This document shows, one piece after another, positions 9,920-20,287 of a stretch of 64,000 nucleotides of DNA; position 1 is the first letter of the stretch, and the number at the start of each line of letters is the position of its first letter. The notes beneath the pieces are model-generated. The model saw only the letters and a list, made by a program, of their open reading frames with translations, had not been told where the DNA came from and did not search any database. The DNA lies in NCBI RefSeq assembly GCF_029852145.1, contig NC_079976.1, positions 23,166,924 through 23,230,923 on the forward strand, read 5' to 3'. This stretch comes from Microplitis mediator. Lineage: Eukaryota; Arthropoda; Insecta; Hymenoptera; Braconidae. Both the position numbers and the translations under genes were made by a program.

Positions 9920-12748
9920 ATTATTGTAATTATTATTATTATTTATGATATACGTATTGTGTTGGTGTCAAATTTTATATTTAAAAATCATTTGACGTGA
10001 CCGAGATTCGAACCCTGACCTACAGCGTGCGAATCCTGTTCTCAGTCTGTTGGACCAATGTCTCCTTCGAAAGAAGATTTCGGAGCTTGTAATACATATT
10101 CGTATCTACTATCTCTACTGATCGTTGATTTTATCAATCTTCTTTCGAAAAATTACAAACCGATTAGTAATATATATAGTTGCTGTATAATATATAATAT
10201 TCAATGTTACGCTATTCATTTGATTTACAGCAGTTGCTAAACTTATTATAGTTTTTACACACTGTAGAGTTATTAATGCATATTTTTAGTTAATTTTGAT
10301 ATTTTTTAAATTATGCTTTAAATATTATAGTAACAGTTATGACCTAACGGTCGAGAGTTCGAGACTCGTCGCGGGAAAAAATTTAAAAGTATTTTTCAAT
10401 TAATGTACATTTACTTAAACACAATGCCGACATTATAAGCTTATTTAATCTCTATTGCACGCCTCGGAAGCGAAGCGGAGAGGTTGTGCTTTATAACCGA
10501 CCTGTCAAGGTCACACGATTTCCACTCATTAAAGTGCATATATTTTTTTTCTATTTCTCTTACACATTATGAAAAACACATCAATATAAAGCTGAAACAC
10601 TAATAAATAATCCTGATACTTTTTTTAATTTGTCTAATATGTATTAATATAAAAAAAAGTTCATTAAAAAAAATTTATCGTGGACGTCCATTAGTCTGTG
10701 GTTCAAAAAAACGGCGTGGTACGGATATCTCGAGAACGACTTGACGAAACTACTTAATTTTTTTTTCAAAATTTTCAGAAATAAGCAAAGAAGGTTCCTT
10801 TCGAAAATCACTACTGTAGGCCTTCTCGTTTTTTTAAAAATAAATCATTACGGTTAAAACCGGCAATCTTACATGTAAACAAACACACACTGCCGCCATT
10901 TTTCATTAGGAATGTTCTCCTTATTTATTTTTTTTTTTTTACTTTTATTACCGTATATTTACCATGGAAATTTCTATAAGAAAAGAGCGGGATATTCAAT
11001 TTTATTCGAAATTTAACTTTTAAAAAAAAACATAACATGAGCTTTCGAGGCGTGCACTTTTGGATTTTCCAAATTTTTTTTTTTTACTTTCACATAATTT
11101 AAATGATTTTTTTTTTTTGTATTTCTGTTTTTTTCATAATTGTATAACCCCGGGTCGAAAAATTTGATCTGATTTTAGTCTAACTGGACTGTATTTGGAC
11201 TATTTGGTCTGTTATTGAACTACTATAAAAATTTTTAATCTGTTTTTGATCTACCCGGACCGATAAATTTGATCTGGCATTAGTCTAATTGAACTATTTG
11301 AGCTGATTCTGATCTTTTGTAAAAATTTTAAGCTGTTTTTGATCTGCTGTTTTAAAATACAATTGCGTTACGGGCAGACAAAACTAGATTAATTCATGAA
11401 CTTTAAAAAATTTTACTTCTGAAAATTTGCAAGGACAAAACTAGATTAAATCATGAACTTGTAATATTTTTATTCATGGGCAATATTTATAAAAAATATT
11501 AAGTTACAGAATTGTTTATGTTTTGTTTACTATTAATTTAGAGTCTTATGTTAAAAAATTTCGGCAGTTAATAGAAGTTTGACAGTTTTATTTTTTAAAT
11601 GTCTTGACTGAATATTTATAGTATTGAATAAAAGTAACAAAATAATTCTTAAAATGTCAAGAAATTTTTCTTATTTGTTGGATAAAATCAAAAATATTTG
11701 TGACATCTTATTACGAAAGCGCATTAGCATGTTTCAAATATCAAGAAAATTAAAATAAATTTATAATTCTAGATTATTATTATTATTTATATTTATAAAA
11801 GTAAATCAAGTCTGTTTTTGTCCTTAAAAACAATTGAACACAAACCAATAATTATAATAAAAAAGTCTGTTTTTAGTCTAAACGCGATTTAAAACAGACT
11901 AAATATCATACGAAAATAAGTCTGATATTGGCCTGGATAAGGAATAGTCGGGGCAGAAACAGATTAAATTCCTATATGAAATAAATACGATTCATCAACT
12001 TGAATTGAAGAAAAATTATTTGAAATTATCATTTATGTTAAAACTGACATAATTTTTTGACCCGGGTAATTATATCGGGTCGTCTTGATTTTATATATAT
12101 TTGTTTGCTCGGGTGTAATCACTTTACAAATGTATCTTTAGGTACTCGGTGGTGTGGTGATGGCAATGTAGCTCGTAGTGATGATGATTTAGGCCAATTT
12201 AAACTTACTGATGCCTGTTGTAGACAACACGACAAATGTCCGTTCAATATTGGAAGCGGACAGAGTTTTGGTAATTTAAAGAACAACGGTGCTTTCACAA
12301 GGTATTTGTTTATAAAAAGATGTCGCTCATTTTTATATCCAAAACACACATATGGATCAATAATTTTATGTTTTCAAAATTTAGATCATGGTGCGCTTGC
12401 GATCAAGATTTTTACAATTGTCTGAAGAGTGCTAATAATATCATCGCCCGGGAAATTGGCCAGACATACTTTACAGTTTTGGGGCCTCAATGTGTTGATT
12501 ACAATTATCCATCAAAATGTGTTAAAAATTCCAGGTAATCATTTTATCTTTAACTAAAATAGAAAAAAAATAGTTTAACTTATTACTCAATGATTACGGT
12601 ACTAAAAGTGTTATATTTTTTTTTTTTTTATTTCATTTATAGCGTATTAGATTTCACGGGAAGAAAATGTGTTGAGTATAAATATGATGAATCGCAGGAA
12701 CAAATCTTACAATGGAAAGACAATCCAACTTATGTTAAAATATTTTGA
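7819..12748 (+). CDS. Secreted phospholipase A2 copy B (bee-venom/group III type), complete
   Basis: Four coding exons: 7819-8173, 12142-12301, 12385-12534 and 12643-12748 (771 nt, 256 residues). All introns are GT-AG, with phases 1, 2 and 2. Exon 1 gives a signal peptide (about residues 1-26) and a charged prosegment of about 90 residues ending in a Phe-Pro-Gly junction. Exon 2 has the WCGDG calcium loop and the ACCRQHDKC active site, with the catalytic His and calcium-binding Asp. Exon 3 starts with Cys-x-Cys-Asp, keeping the dyad Asp, then FYNCL. Exon 4 carries the tenth conserved Cys. All ten family cysteines are present. Phospholipases of this family hydrolyse the sn-2 acyl bond of phospholipids outside the cell, calcium-dependently. 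By motif this is the only copy that is both complete and catalytically normal. Intron 1 (about 4 kb) is packed with transposons. A poly(A) signal is near 12836. Venom, digestive or immune use cannot be told from sequence. Confidence 0.92.
8529..9680. repeat. Repeat rich in 'cggtgttaaa' / 'ccgcttttac', split by a younger element
   Basis: Text such as CGGTGTTAAAATAACGCC at 8560-8700 is inverted at about 9570-9680 (ACCCCGCTTTTACACCGG). The two halves form the arms of an older inverted-repeat element, and the 8818-9569 MITE lies inside it. Confidence 0.55.
8818..9569. mobile_element. MITE with CACTGATAGAAAA ends, in intron 1 of copy B
   Basis: The left end CACTGATAGAAAAACTATTT and the right end AAATTTTCTATCAGTG are inverted, flanked by CA on both sides (8816-8817 and 9570-9571). 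The interior has many TTCAAGAA/TTCTTGAA units and no coding ORF. Confidence 0.8.
9880..9945. repeat. (ATT)n microsatellite
   Basis: A run of ATT triplets interrupted by ATAATT and GTAATT near its right end. Confidence 0.95.
9980..10080 (-). repeat. tRNA-derived SINE-like element (minus strand)
   Basis: Read on the minus strand it contains GGATTCGCACGC, then CAGGGTTCGAATCTCGG. The latter matches the RNA polymerase III B box (GGTTCGANNCC). A related copy is at 21740-21830 with the same order of motifs. The cloverleaf is not complete, so this is not a working tRNA. Confidence 0.55.
10330..10378 (+). repeat. Short tRNA-like fragment
   Basis: GACCTAACGGTCGAGAGTTCGAGACTCG looks like A-box to B-box remnants with the T arm GAGTTCGAGACTC, followed by AT-rich sequence. 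Probably a decayed SINE head. Confidence 0.35.
10453..11091. repeat. Interspersed repeat with GCACGCCTCG inverted ends (empty-site copy)
   Basis: It begins TATTGCACGCCTCGGAAGC and nearly ends GCTTTCGAGGCGTGCA, an inverted pair. It is nearly identical along its length to 52451-54212, which has a 1.1-kb MITE inserted. Here the junction is the uninterrupted TACTTAATTT at 10751, so this copy shows the pre-insertion site. Confidence 0.85.
11149..12067. mobile_element. CCCGGGTC-ended repeat (copy 1), just upstream of exon 2 of copy B
   Basis: It starts CCCGGGTCGAAAAATTTGAT and ends AATTTTTTGACCCGGGT. Interior modules read GTCTGATTTTGATCT and AACAGACTAAAT. Copies at 46274-47440 and 60046-61307 are longer because they hold a further hairpin element. 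This copy ends only 75 nt before the acceptor of the catalytic exon. Confidence 0.8.
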
Positions 12749-12937
12749 GTTCGACAAATATTTGATGTTTGAAAATTTTACACTTCGGTGAGAATTTGAT
12801 ACATTCACTTTTGGTTCATTTTTGTAATAAATTTAAAATAAAGCTTTTACTCTAAGATTTTGACTTTTTTTTATTTTTCTAAGTTCTTTATGAAACTCAA
12901 CATTTGAAAGAGTCTAACATATTATTTATTTTTAAAC

Positions 12938-13096
12938 TTCCCGCTAAAAAAATTTTAAATTTTCAAAAATACGGGAAGTTATTGTTTTTACCCCAATTTT
13001 CGATAATCGAGTTTTCATCAGATGTTTGATGTCGACGTTTTTAGGTCCTAGGAAGCAAGTCTGACTATTTTTAGAATGATGTCCGAGTGTCTGTAT

Positions 13097-13128
<32 letters not shown>

Positions 13129-13325
13129 GAATGTCAACTCCTTATATATTTTGAGACAATGTGAATTGTCATCTTCTCCCTCAGCCTTGCGGTTCTCATT
13201 TTTCCCCGTCTCGTTGCCGTCTGAAACCACCTAAAGCTAGTCATAGTGCCATGGTCACATGACTAGTTATCACCTCAACGCATGACCGTAAGGGGAAGTA
13301 GGGAGCGAGCCCAAAAACAGCCCTA
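12938..13325. repeat. Dispersed repeat starting with the 'aacttcccgct' hairpin
   Basis: AACTTCCCGCTAAAAAAATT with its inverse GGGAAGTTATT, then GATGTCCGAGTGTCTGTATG and a (GT)n run at 13099-13129. The same succession occurs at 33009-33240, 33991-34200, 46130-46290 and 61857-62160. Confidence 0.75.
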
Positions 13326-13333
13326 AGACCCTA

Positions 13334-14163
13334 CACGGAAAAAACAGTTCTGTAAAAGTTACAGAAAAGTCTGTAAAATTTACAGATGTTTGTCTATCAA
13401 TTAAATTATGTAATTTTTACAGAACCAAAAATGTTATTTTTACATTGTGAGTTCTGTAAACCTAAATCTGTAATTTTTACATTTTGAGGCTGTAAAAGTT
13501 ACATAGTGAAGTTGTGAAATTCACAGAAGTATTTATGTAAAAAATACAGAACAAGTTATGCAAATACACTGTAAAAAATCCGGAGTTTTGTGTGGGTGTG
13601 TGCAAATGTGTGCGTGTGTGCAAATGTCTGCGTGTGTGCAAATGTGTATGCAAATGTGTGCAAATGTGTGCGCGTGTGTGTGTGCAAATGTGTGCGTGTG
13701 TGCAAATGCGTGCAAACGTACACACACATACATTTGCACACGCGCACACATTTGCACACACGCACACGCACACCTGCACACACCTAAACACACACATGCA
13801 CGCAAATACACACTCGCACACAAAACTCCGGAACTCCGAGTGGGGGAGTGAATGCGGAGTGAATTCGGATTTAATTTCAATCCGAATTCACTCCAGATTC
13901 ACTCCGGTTTTTTTACAGTGTACTCATGTAGATTTTACATAAACTATAAGTAAATATGACATAAAGTAATATTGTGTAATCTACAGAAAAAATATGTAAT
14001 TTTTGCAGAATATTATCTGCTAATATTACATTATGTTATTTATAAAAATAACATTTATGAATTAGTCAAAATAACATATTTTATCTGTCAATTTTACAAA
14101 TAATGTCATCAGTAAATTTTACAGATTTTTTTCTGTAACTTTTACAGAACTGTTTTTTCCGTG
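13334..14163. mobile_element. MITE with CACGGAAAAAACAGTTC ends
   Basis: Inverted ends CACGGAAAAAACAGTTCTG and CAGAACTGTTTTTTCCGTG, flanked by TA at 13332-13333 and 14164-14165. The interior is made of TCTGTAAAATTTACAGA-like units. A different MITE (13567-13920) is nested inside. Confidence 0.88.
13567..13920. mobile_element. Nested MITE with CACTGTAAAAAAT ends and TG/CA core (copy 1)
   Basis: Ends CACTGTAAAAAATCCGGAG and CTCCGGTTTTTTTACAGTG, flanked by TA on both sides (13565-13566 and 13921-13922). The core is GTGTGTGCAAATGTGTGCG repeats followed by their inverse CACACATTTGCACACG. Relatives are at 37272-37870 and 44251-44960. Open frames on both strands here are products of the dinucleotide repeat. 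Confidence 0.88.
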
Positions 14164-15610
14164 TACGGTTATTGAACTTCACTTCGATCCTGGATCAATT
14201 AGTGATAAGACGTATAAATTAGTTTTACTGTCATATACGAGCAATTTATTTGCGACCTTGTTAATACGGATAACTACTTTGTAAATCGGGAAATTAACTT
14301 GCGTTATAGTTGTATTACTAGCAATTCTCTTGCGATATACTTTACTGTCCAAGTTTACTGATTATTATAAACAAAGTTAGTTCAATTAAATATTACTGTA
14401 CGTTACCGGCGATATACTCGCGATATAAACTTTATACTGTGCCACGAATCTGTCTATATTATATCCAGCATTTTCCTGTAAGTAATTTTGATTATTATAA
14501 TTGGCAATAAACTTGCAAAGTATTCTGATTAATTCCTTTTATTCCATCTATCACTGTTCATTCTACTTATTCCCTATTTTACTGGTAATATTATTAAATA
14601 GTCTGATAAAATAAATATTAATTAAGTTACAAATAGTAATTTGACTATCAATAAGAATATTCTATAATTTTATAAGCCGTGAGGTAAGTTGATAAGTTTC
14701 CTCATACGTTGCCGAGTTTGAATAAGTGCGGGTCTTTGCTTTGCAAGAACCCCAGCCCACTGCTCTGTCCAAGTAAAATCAAATTTGTTAGAGGCCAGCC
14801 TAAGCCAGGGTTCAACCCGCGAATTCTGGTGGCTGCTGGTAAAAATCGCGAAGACAAAAAGCGATTTGTCTCAATTTTTAATGAATTGACCGATTGAGAC
14901 GGTTAAGGCGGCAATCAAAAAAGTTTGTTGGCCGTCAACTTCCTTGAAAATTTCAAATCGATCGATCAAATGGGTTTTAAGATACAGAAGACATACAAAA
15001 AAAAAAGTTTCCATTTAGTTTTTTTGAAATTTTCCAGAAATGGCTCGATCGATCGATTCAAAAATCTAATCAGCTCAAGAACTCAATAAAATGCGTCGAT
15101 TGCCGCCGTGAACATCGAAATAGTTCAATTATTTGAAAAGATATCGACGCCGAAAAGTAAAAAAAAAAAAACATTTTATGGCATTTTTCTGGATAAATCG
15201 TCACATTATGTACTAAAATTTGTTCAAAATCATACTAATTCTTTGTCTTTATAGTTTTTTTCAATCCCCACATAATGTTATGCAACCCGTTCTTTAGTTA
15301 AAATTATACTATCAACAAAAAATTGAAAAAACACCGATCATCAAAATTAGAGATTTTATAGAAACTACAAGACTACGATGATTGATTTTATATAAATATA
15401 CGTCAACGAATGACGTCAAATCTGAGTTTGTATCCCTGATTAAAAACTTTGATTAAATTCTATTGAATCTGATTAAAACTTGATCGGATTTCTATCAGAT
15501 TCAATTGGAAACAAAGATTCAATCAAAATTTTTCGGGAGCGTTCCAAGTATGCTATTAAATTATAATTGGATTTAATCAAAAAAATATTTTTTTATTTTC
15601 GATTGAATGC
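14164..15610. other. Intergenic, no gene seen; several repeat fragments
   Basis: At 14722-14880 lies a repeat with GAGGCCAGCCTAAGCCAGGG and CGCGAATTCTGGTGGCTGCT; a second copy is at 47737-47882. Its GGTTCAACCC resembles a polymerase III B box. From 14885 to 15165 come the 'tagaactcaataaaatgcgtcgattgccgcc' modules of the dispersed repeat. From about 15425 to 15610 there are GATTGAATCTGATTAAA units. Confidence 0.55.
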
Positions 15611-15611
15611 G

Positions 15612-15722
15612 ATTGAGTAGATAAGAAGAGGGGATTTACTCCAGAAACCAAGATCTGCAATACCATCGCGAATACGTAAGGCCTAGGGTATCTTCCTTAC
15701 CGACAGTAGAAATGGCGCTAGT
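15612..15722 (+). repeat. Left arm of a distant inverted repeat around the 17.8-kb gene
   Basis: Contains GAGTAGATAAGAAGAGGGGA, AATACCATCGCGAATACGTA and TTACCGACAGTAGAAATGGC. The same order, inverted, is found at about 18880-18995. The two arms enclose about 3.2 kb with one MITE and the RNase H-like gene. Confidence 0.65.
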
Positions 15723-15823
15723 GGTTGAGTCTGCTGTTGAGGAGAAGGAGGTTATCCCTACCTGCTACTGCAGTAGAACCTCCCCTCTTTGTATCTACTC
15801 GTGTTTATAGCGTAAATCGTATA

Positions 15824-16668
15824 GACCCTGATAACCAGGGTTTCTCGTACAAAAGTTGGTATTCATTAGTCTGCGACCAACTTGACGACAACTTTAGCAT
15901 TTGCAACTTTTGGCTACAAGTTACCGCCACTTTCTGGGAAAGTTGACGCCAGTATGGAGCCGCAATTGGAATGCAGGTTTCTTGAGAAAATAGGAGGCAA
16001 CTTACCGTCAACTTATTGAATTTCCAACTTTTACCACCAACTTTCTCAGAAAGTGTCGATTAACTTTGGAAGTATCAAGTTTTGCGGGCAACGTGGTGTC
16101 CAGTTGCGGCTGTAGTTTCACGTCAGTTTCTCTCCAACTTGGCTATCAGGGGAATAACAAGGGAATTTCTAGCCCGCTTTTACCATTGAAGCAGTTACCA
16201 ACGGCTGTTGTTTATGCGAACGTAAGATTCGCTTACCAACTGATTTTTACTGGTAGTTGGTATCCGTTAGAACAGTGTGATCTGCCTTATCGACAATATT
16301 TAGATGATTACGTCACTTTCGAAGTTAAGTTGCCGGTGCACCTGATAACCAAGTTGGCCGAAACTCGTCAACAACCTACTGCCACAACCTTTCGCCAAGT
16401 TGGCCTCTAAAGTTGACATTCACATAAATTTACGGCAACTTTCCGAAAAACTTGTCGACAACTTTCAGCTCGAGTAACTGTCGCCGACAAGTTGCTCAAA
16501 AACTTGGTGACAGGTTGCGGCAGTAGATTGTCGCCAAGTTTCTGAGCAATTTGTAGCCAACTTGTAGTCAACAGTTACACAAGCTGAAAGCTGTCGACAA
16601 CTTGTCGTTAAGTTGGTCGCCACTTATGTACACTAACTTTCTGATCAGAAACTCTGGCTATCAGAGTC
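15824..16668. mobile_element. MITE with GACCCTGATAACCAGGG ends
   Basis: The left end GACCCTGATAACCAGGGTTT is matched in inverse by AAACTCTGGCTATCAGAGTC at the right, and TA flanks both (15822-15823 and 16669-16670). The interior consists of CAAGTTGGCGACAACTTT-type units on both strands. The ORF at 16066-16410 comes from these units. Confidence 0.82.
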
Positions 16669-16865
16669 TATGCAAACCTTTGACCATTTTATGGATATTT
16701 ACGGAAAACTTTCAGGTATTTGGGATTTTTTAAATTTTCTATTCATTTTGCTAAAATTTGGTGAAATGCTTTAAGCTGAGATTTACCGACACCTGATATC
16801 TTCTATAATGACGTCATACACGCGTCACATACGACAGATATTTGAAATGTACTACATTCAGTGTC

Positions 16866-16897
16866 TATAAATGGCAGGTTATAAACCCGCGTTCATT
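16866..16897 (+). promoter_or_regulatory. Possible promoter (TATAAA plus initiator)
   Basis: TATAAAT near 16866 is followed by TTCATTT near 16891, then an ATG and a GTAAGT donor at 16947. A second candidate, CTATATAACC, is near 17610. Either could serve the gene at 17829, which begins just after an ACAG acceptor. This is weak evidence without transcripts. Confidence 0.3.
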
Positions 16898-17828
16898 TAT
16901 TTGGTAAGATTGTTTTGAGTATTTGTTGAAAATGAGAGAGAAGTCGGTAAGTCTATGAATTTAAATGATGATAAATTTTGTCACAAGATGGCTCTTTAAG
17001 TTACTTCGATGTTTTTTGGTCGTTTGCTATCGCACATGTAACCAAAAAATATTTTTGTTCCGTTGATGACGTCACTATTAGAACGATTAGGAATTTTTTT
17101 TAGCAGCTTTATCTTATCTAATATTTTTAGCTGCCGGCTATAGGTGCTAAATGTCGTAGATTTCAAGTGTCTGTCACAAAAAATTTGTTAATTTTGCATT
17201 CTATGATATTAATGATTATCATCACGGATAAGAATGGTTACCATCTAGATAAGAATGCTTACCATATCCGATAGTAATAGTTAACATGAAATCATGATAA
17301 TGATTATCACATAAAGATGGTAATCATTCCCTATTACGAGACGATAATAGTTAGGATTTTTTTTTTCAGCCTGTATTCTTAGAATTTCTAAGGGAATGCG
17401 GTAAAACCGGTTTAATGTAGTCAAATTTCAGGGAATTTTTATCTATAGCAGAATCTAACAAGTTTCGACAGGTTAGCTTCCTTCTAAAAGTTTCTTTGTG
17501 ACGTCATCATACAGGTTCAGACTTGTATCGACCAATCAAATAGATGTTGACAGTAGTGGGGGTTAATATTAACGATGATTAAAGTTTCATAAGTTGTGGT
17601 GGGGATGAGCCTATATAACCTAGCTTAATCCTCGGAACCTAACAGTCTATGTGAGTTGAGTGTGCTTATTTTATGCTCTAACCTATAAACAATCCTAACC
17701 TATCATCTAACCAAATAGTGAAGTGTATAACCTCAAATTTTACAAGAAAGTTTGTATAACCTCAAACTTATACTCATTATCCATTCTCAAGAATAGAATT
17801 AGTAATTATTGGGTCTAATTACAGAACA

Positions 17829-18635
17829 ATGGAGCTTTTTATCGACTGTACATTTCTCGATAATTCAAGTGGAGATCGAATTGTCAAAGAATTCTGTGCA
17901 GTTGGAGATTTCTATGATAATGAACCTCCGTCATGGAAATGTGCTTTGTTTCTACCTCCATGTCATTGGGAATCGCTGCCTGCAAAGATTAAAAGCACTA
18001 ACCTCTGGACTATGAGAAATTGCACGGGTATTCCATGGGATGCAGGTGACGTACCTCAGGATCAAGTGGAACAGGTTGTAAAGACGACAATAATTACTGC
18101 TAATCCCTATTATATCTTCGTTGATGGTGAGGGAAAGAAGCAATGGCTGGAGGAACTAATTGGCGCATCGATTCCAATCATTGAGATTAACATGATGGGA
18201 TATCATGGATGCAATAAATCGTTGGACTGTGATTACAACATCTTTCATAAATGCGTCAGAAATCCTAGATGTGCTTGTCAGAACGCTTATGGTATGTACG
18301 AATGGTACAAATTTCGCTGGGGTACCAATAGTCAGAACAAATCAATTCTTCTTTATCTGCTGTTGGGAGAAAGTATTTTCAAAATGGCGCCAAAGGACGT
18401 TAGACAACTATCTGATGACTTCATGGAACTAGTTGCGTTGGAAGATGTGAATAATAATTGGGAATCGATGTCAAAAACGATGATAAAGAACAATGAAATC
18501 AAAGGATATCGAAGCTTGGAACAGTATGATTCTGTTGGTTATGATGTTGCTGAAGATCGCAAGCCTTTAATATGTGATTGCTGTTCAAAATGTCTATGTA
18601 TAGAAAACAGGTGCTCTTCATTGTATACAGAGTAA
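17829..18635 (+). CDS. Uncharacterised RNase H-fold-like protein, 268 residues
   Basis: Single coding exon starting 4 nt after a TAATTACAG acceptor, so a 5' UTR intron is likely. AATAAA lies directly after the stop. Motifs in order: FIDCTF (4-9), KEFCAVGDF (20-28), FLPPCHWESLP (41-51), GIPWDAGDVP (67-76), YYIFVDGEGKKQWLEEL (94-110), a Cys/His region around HKC and CAC (140-150) with NAYGMYEW following, then a six-Cys tail near the C terminus. This order resembles a multi-copy insect family of unnamed proteins that look like degenerate DEDD or RNase H-fold nucleases. That link is from memory of the motif pattern and is uncertain. It sits between inverted repeats at 15612-15722 and 18880-18995, so it may be cargo of a transposon and not a host gene. 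Base composition is richer in GC than the surroundings, as expected for coding sequence. Confidence 0.65.
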   Translation: MELFIDCTFLDNSSGDRIVKEFCAVGDFYDNEPPSWKCALFLPPCHWESLPAKIKSTNLWTMRNCTGIPWDAGDVPQDQVEQVVKTTIITANPYYIFVDGEGKKQWLEELIGASIPIIEINMMGYHGCNKSLDCDYNIFHKCVRNPRCACQNAYGMYEWYKFRWGTNSQNKSILLYLLLGESIFKMAPKDVRQLSDDFMELVALEDVNNNWESMSKTMIKNNEIKGYRSLEQYDSVGYDVAEDRKPLICDCCSKCLCIENRCSSLYTE

Positions 18636-18879
18636 AATAAAACGAATTGATTTTTTATAATTATGGTTGTTCTTATTTCTATTAAAAATAAAGTAAAGTT
18701 CTATTGGTTTGACTGATTGTGTGCGCGTCTAAACCGACAGTATCGATTCCATATCCCCCACTCAATGCCTCTTCCCACCCCCATAATGCAGGCGTCTAAT
18801 CTAAATTATCAACCACCACTACAAAGCTCCAACTGCCGGTAACACCCCCCCCCCCCCTAACAGCAGAAAAAGGAGCTAG

Positions 18880-18995
18880 TGCCATCTCTACTGTCGGTAT
18901 GGAAGATATCCCAGTCCCTACTTATTCACGATGGTATTTCAGATCCCTGTTGCTGCAGTAGACCCCCCTCCATCCCTTCTTATCTACTACTCGAT
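18880..18995 (-). repeat. Right arm of the inverted repeat around the 17.8-kb gene
   Basis: GCCATCTCTACTGTCGGTAT, then ACGATGGTATTTCAGAT, then CCCTTCTTATCTACTACTCG: the inverse of the motifs at 15612-15722. GATTGAAT/ATTCAATC units follow on the outer side, as they do outside the left arm. Confidence 0.65.
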
Positions 18996-19614
18996 TCAAA
19001 TTTTCCAATCAGATTAGATTGAATTTGATCGGAAAATAATAATTTTTTTCAACTATTAACTGATTGAATTGGATTAAGTTCGATTGAAAATTTTTAATCA
19101 GATTCAATCGGAAAACAATAATTTTTTTCCGATCAACGTTCCGATTTCTAATTAACTTTTAATAGGATTTATGCTCGCTTCGCTCGTGCCTGCGCACCTG
19201 CGACTCGTGCTAAACGCATCGCGCTGACACATTATGAATCACTTACCCTACTAGTTACGCTAATAACTATTATGTAACCTCAAAATCATATCTGATTAGA
19301 GATAACTTTATTATATCATTGATCCACTATCTTTTAGACATCAGAACAATATTATCTTTCTGATACCTTTTCGAAGAGATCTAAAAGATGTCAGTTGATG
19401 ACGCATTAGATATCTTTCTGATATCTTTATGTTATCTTTAAGGTGAGTCTTAAAGTTATCAGATCCAAAAAATGTTATCTTTATGAGATCTTTATGATAA
19501 CTTCTTGCCGACCGGGGTACATTTAAATTGGTTAATTCGTTCCAAAGATATTGTACGACGTCAAAACTTGGAGATCTCCTGGAAACTTCGCTTTCGAAAA
19601 TCTGACCAAAACCA
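18996..19614. other. Intergenic, no gene seen
   Basis: Contains outer GATTCAATC units to about 19160. Then comes a short GC-richer stretch (19170-19240) and a stretch with repeated TTATCTTTATGAGATC-like words (19310-19505). No ORF of note. Confidence 0.5.
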
Positions 19615-19898
19615 CACAGTAAAAAATATTGTGTAAAATCAACACAGTTTGTGTGTTAAAAACGGTTGACACGAAATTTGTGTTGAAATTTCGACACAAA
19701 TTTTGTGTAACCCCTTTTTAACACAAAGATTATGTTGAAATATCGCCACAAGAGGGCGCAAAGAATTCCTCAGTAACACACAAAATGTGTTAATAAAGAG
19801 TGTATAACACATTTTTTATGTTACAAAAAGTGACACAAACTTTGTGTTAGTTTAACACAAACCGTTTTCGACACAAATACACAATTTTTTTTACTGTG
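19615..19898. mobile_element. Short MITE with CACAGTAAAAAAT ends
   Basis: CACAGTAAAAAATATTGTGT at the left and ACACAATTTTTTTTACTGTG at the right are inverted, flanked by CA on both sides. The interior is built of AACACAAA/TTTGTGTT units. Confidence 0.8.
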
Positions 19899-20287
19899 CA
19901 ATAACTTCCCTTATTTGAAAATTTTCAATTTTTATAGCGGGAATTGAAAATTGAAACGTTTTCAATAATTTATTTTTCAGAAAAGTACACGTTATAAGTC
20001 ACTCTTCAGTGACGTTGTTTCAACATTAATTCTAAATTGCGATAGCGAGATTAAAACCCAAGGACTATGATTTAATTGTTTATTTTTCGTTATAATTAAG
20101 TGTTTTCTGATGAGCTATTGTGCAATTATACGTCATATTTTACGCTTAAAATAAAGTATAGCAATGAAATATAGTTCTTCTAGTAAAAAATTTACAATCT
20201 TGAGATATCAACATCTGAGCGTATTGTTCTACTATAATAGTTGGTACCATTTTTTTTTTACATTACAAGTAATCAATACACGTAAAC

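Noticed and set aside
11149..12067. Transposase gene inside the CCCGGGTC repeat
   Set aside because: No open frame longer than about 60 codons in any of the three copies except products of the nested hairpin.
13477..13942. Cys/Val- or His/Thr-rich ORFs on both strands, also at 37382-37634, 44461-44738 and 61886-62204
   Set aside because: These are readings of GT/CA microsatellites in every frame, not cysteine-rich proteins.
16066..16410. 114-residue plus-strand ORF
   Set aside because: It falls entirely in the GACCCTGATAACC MITE and is made of its CAAGTTGGC units.
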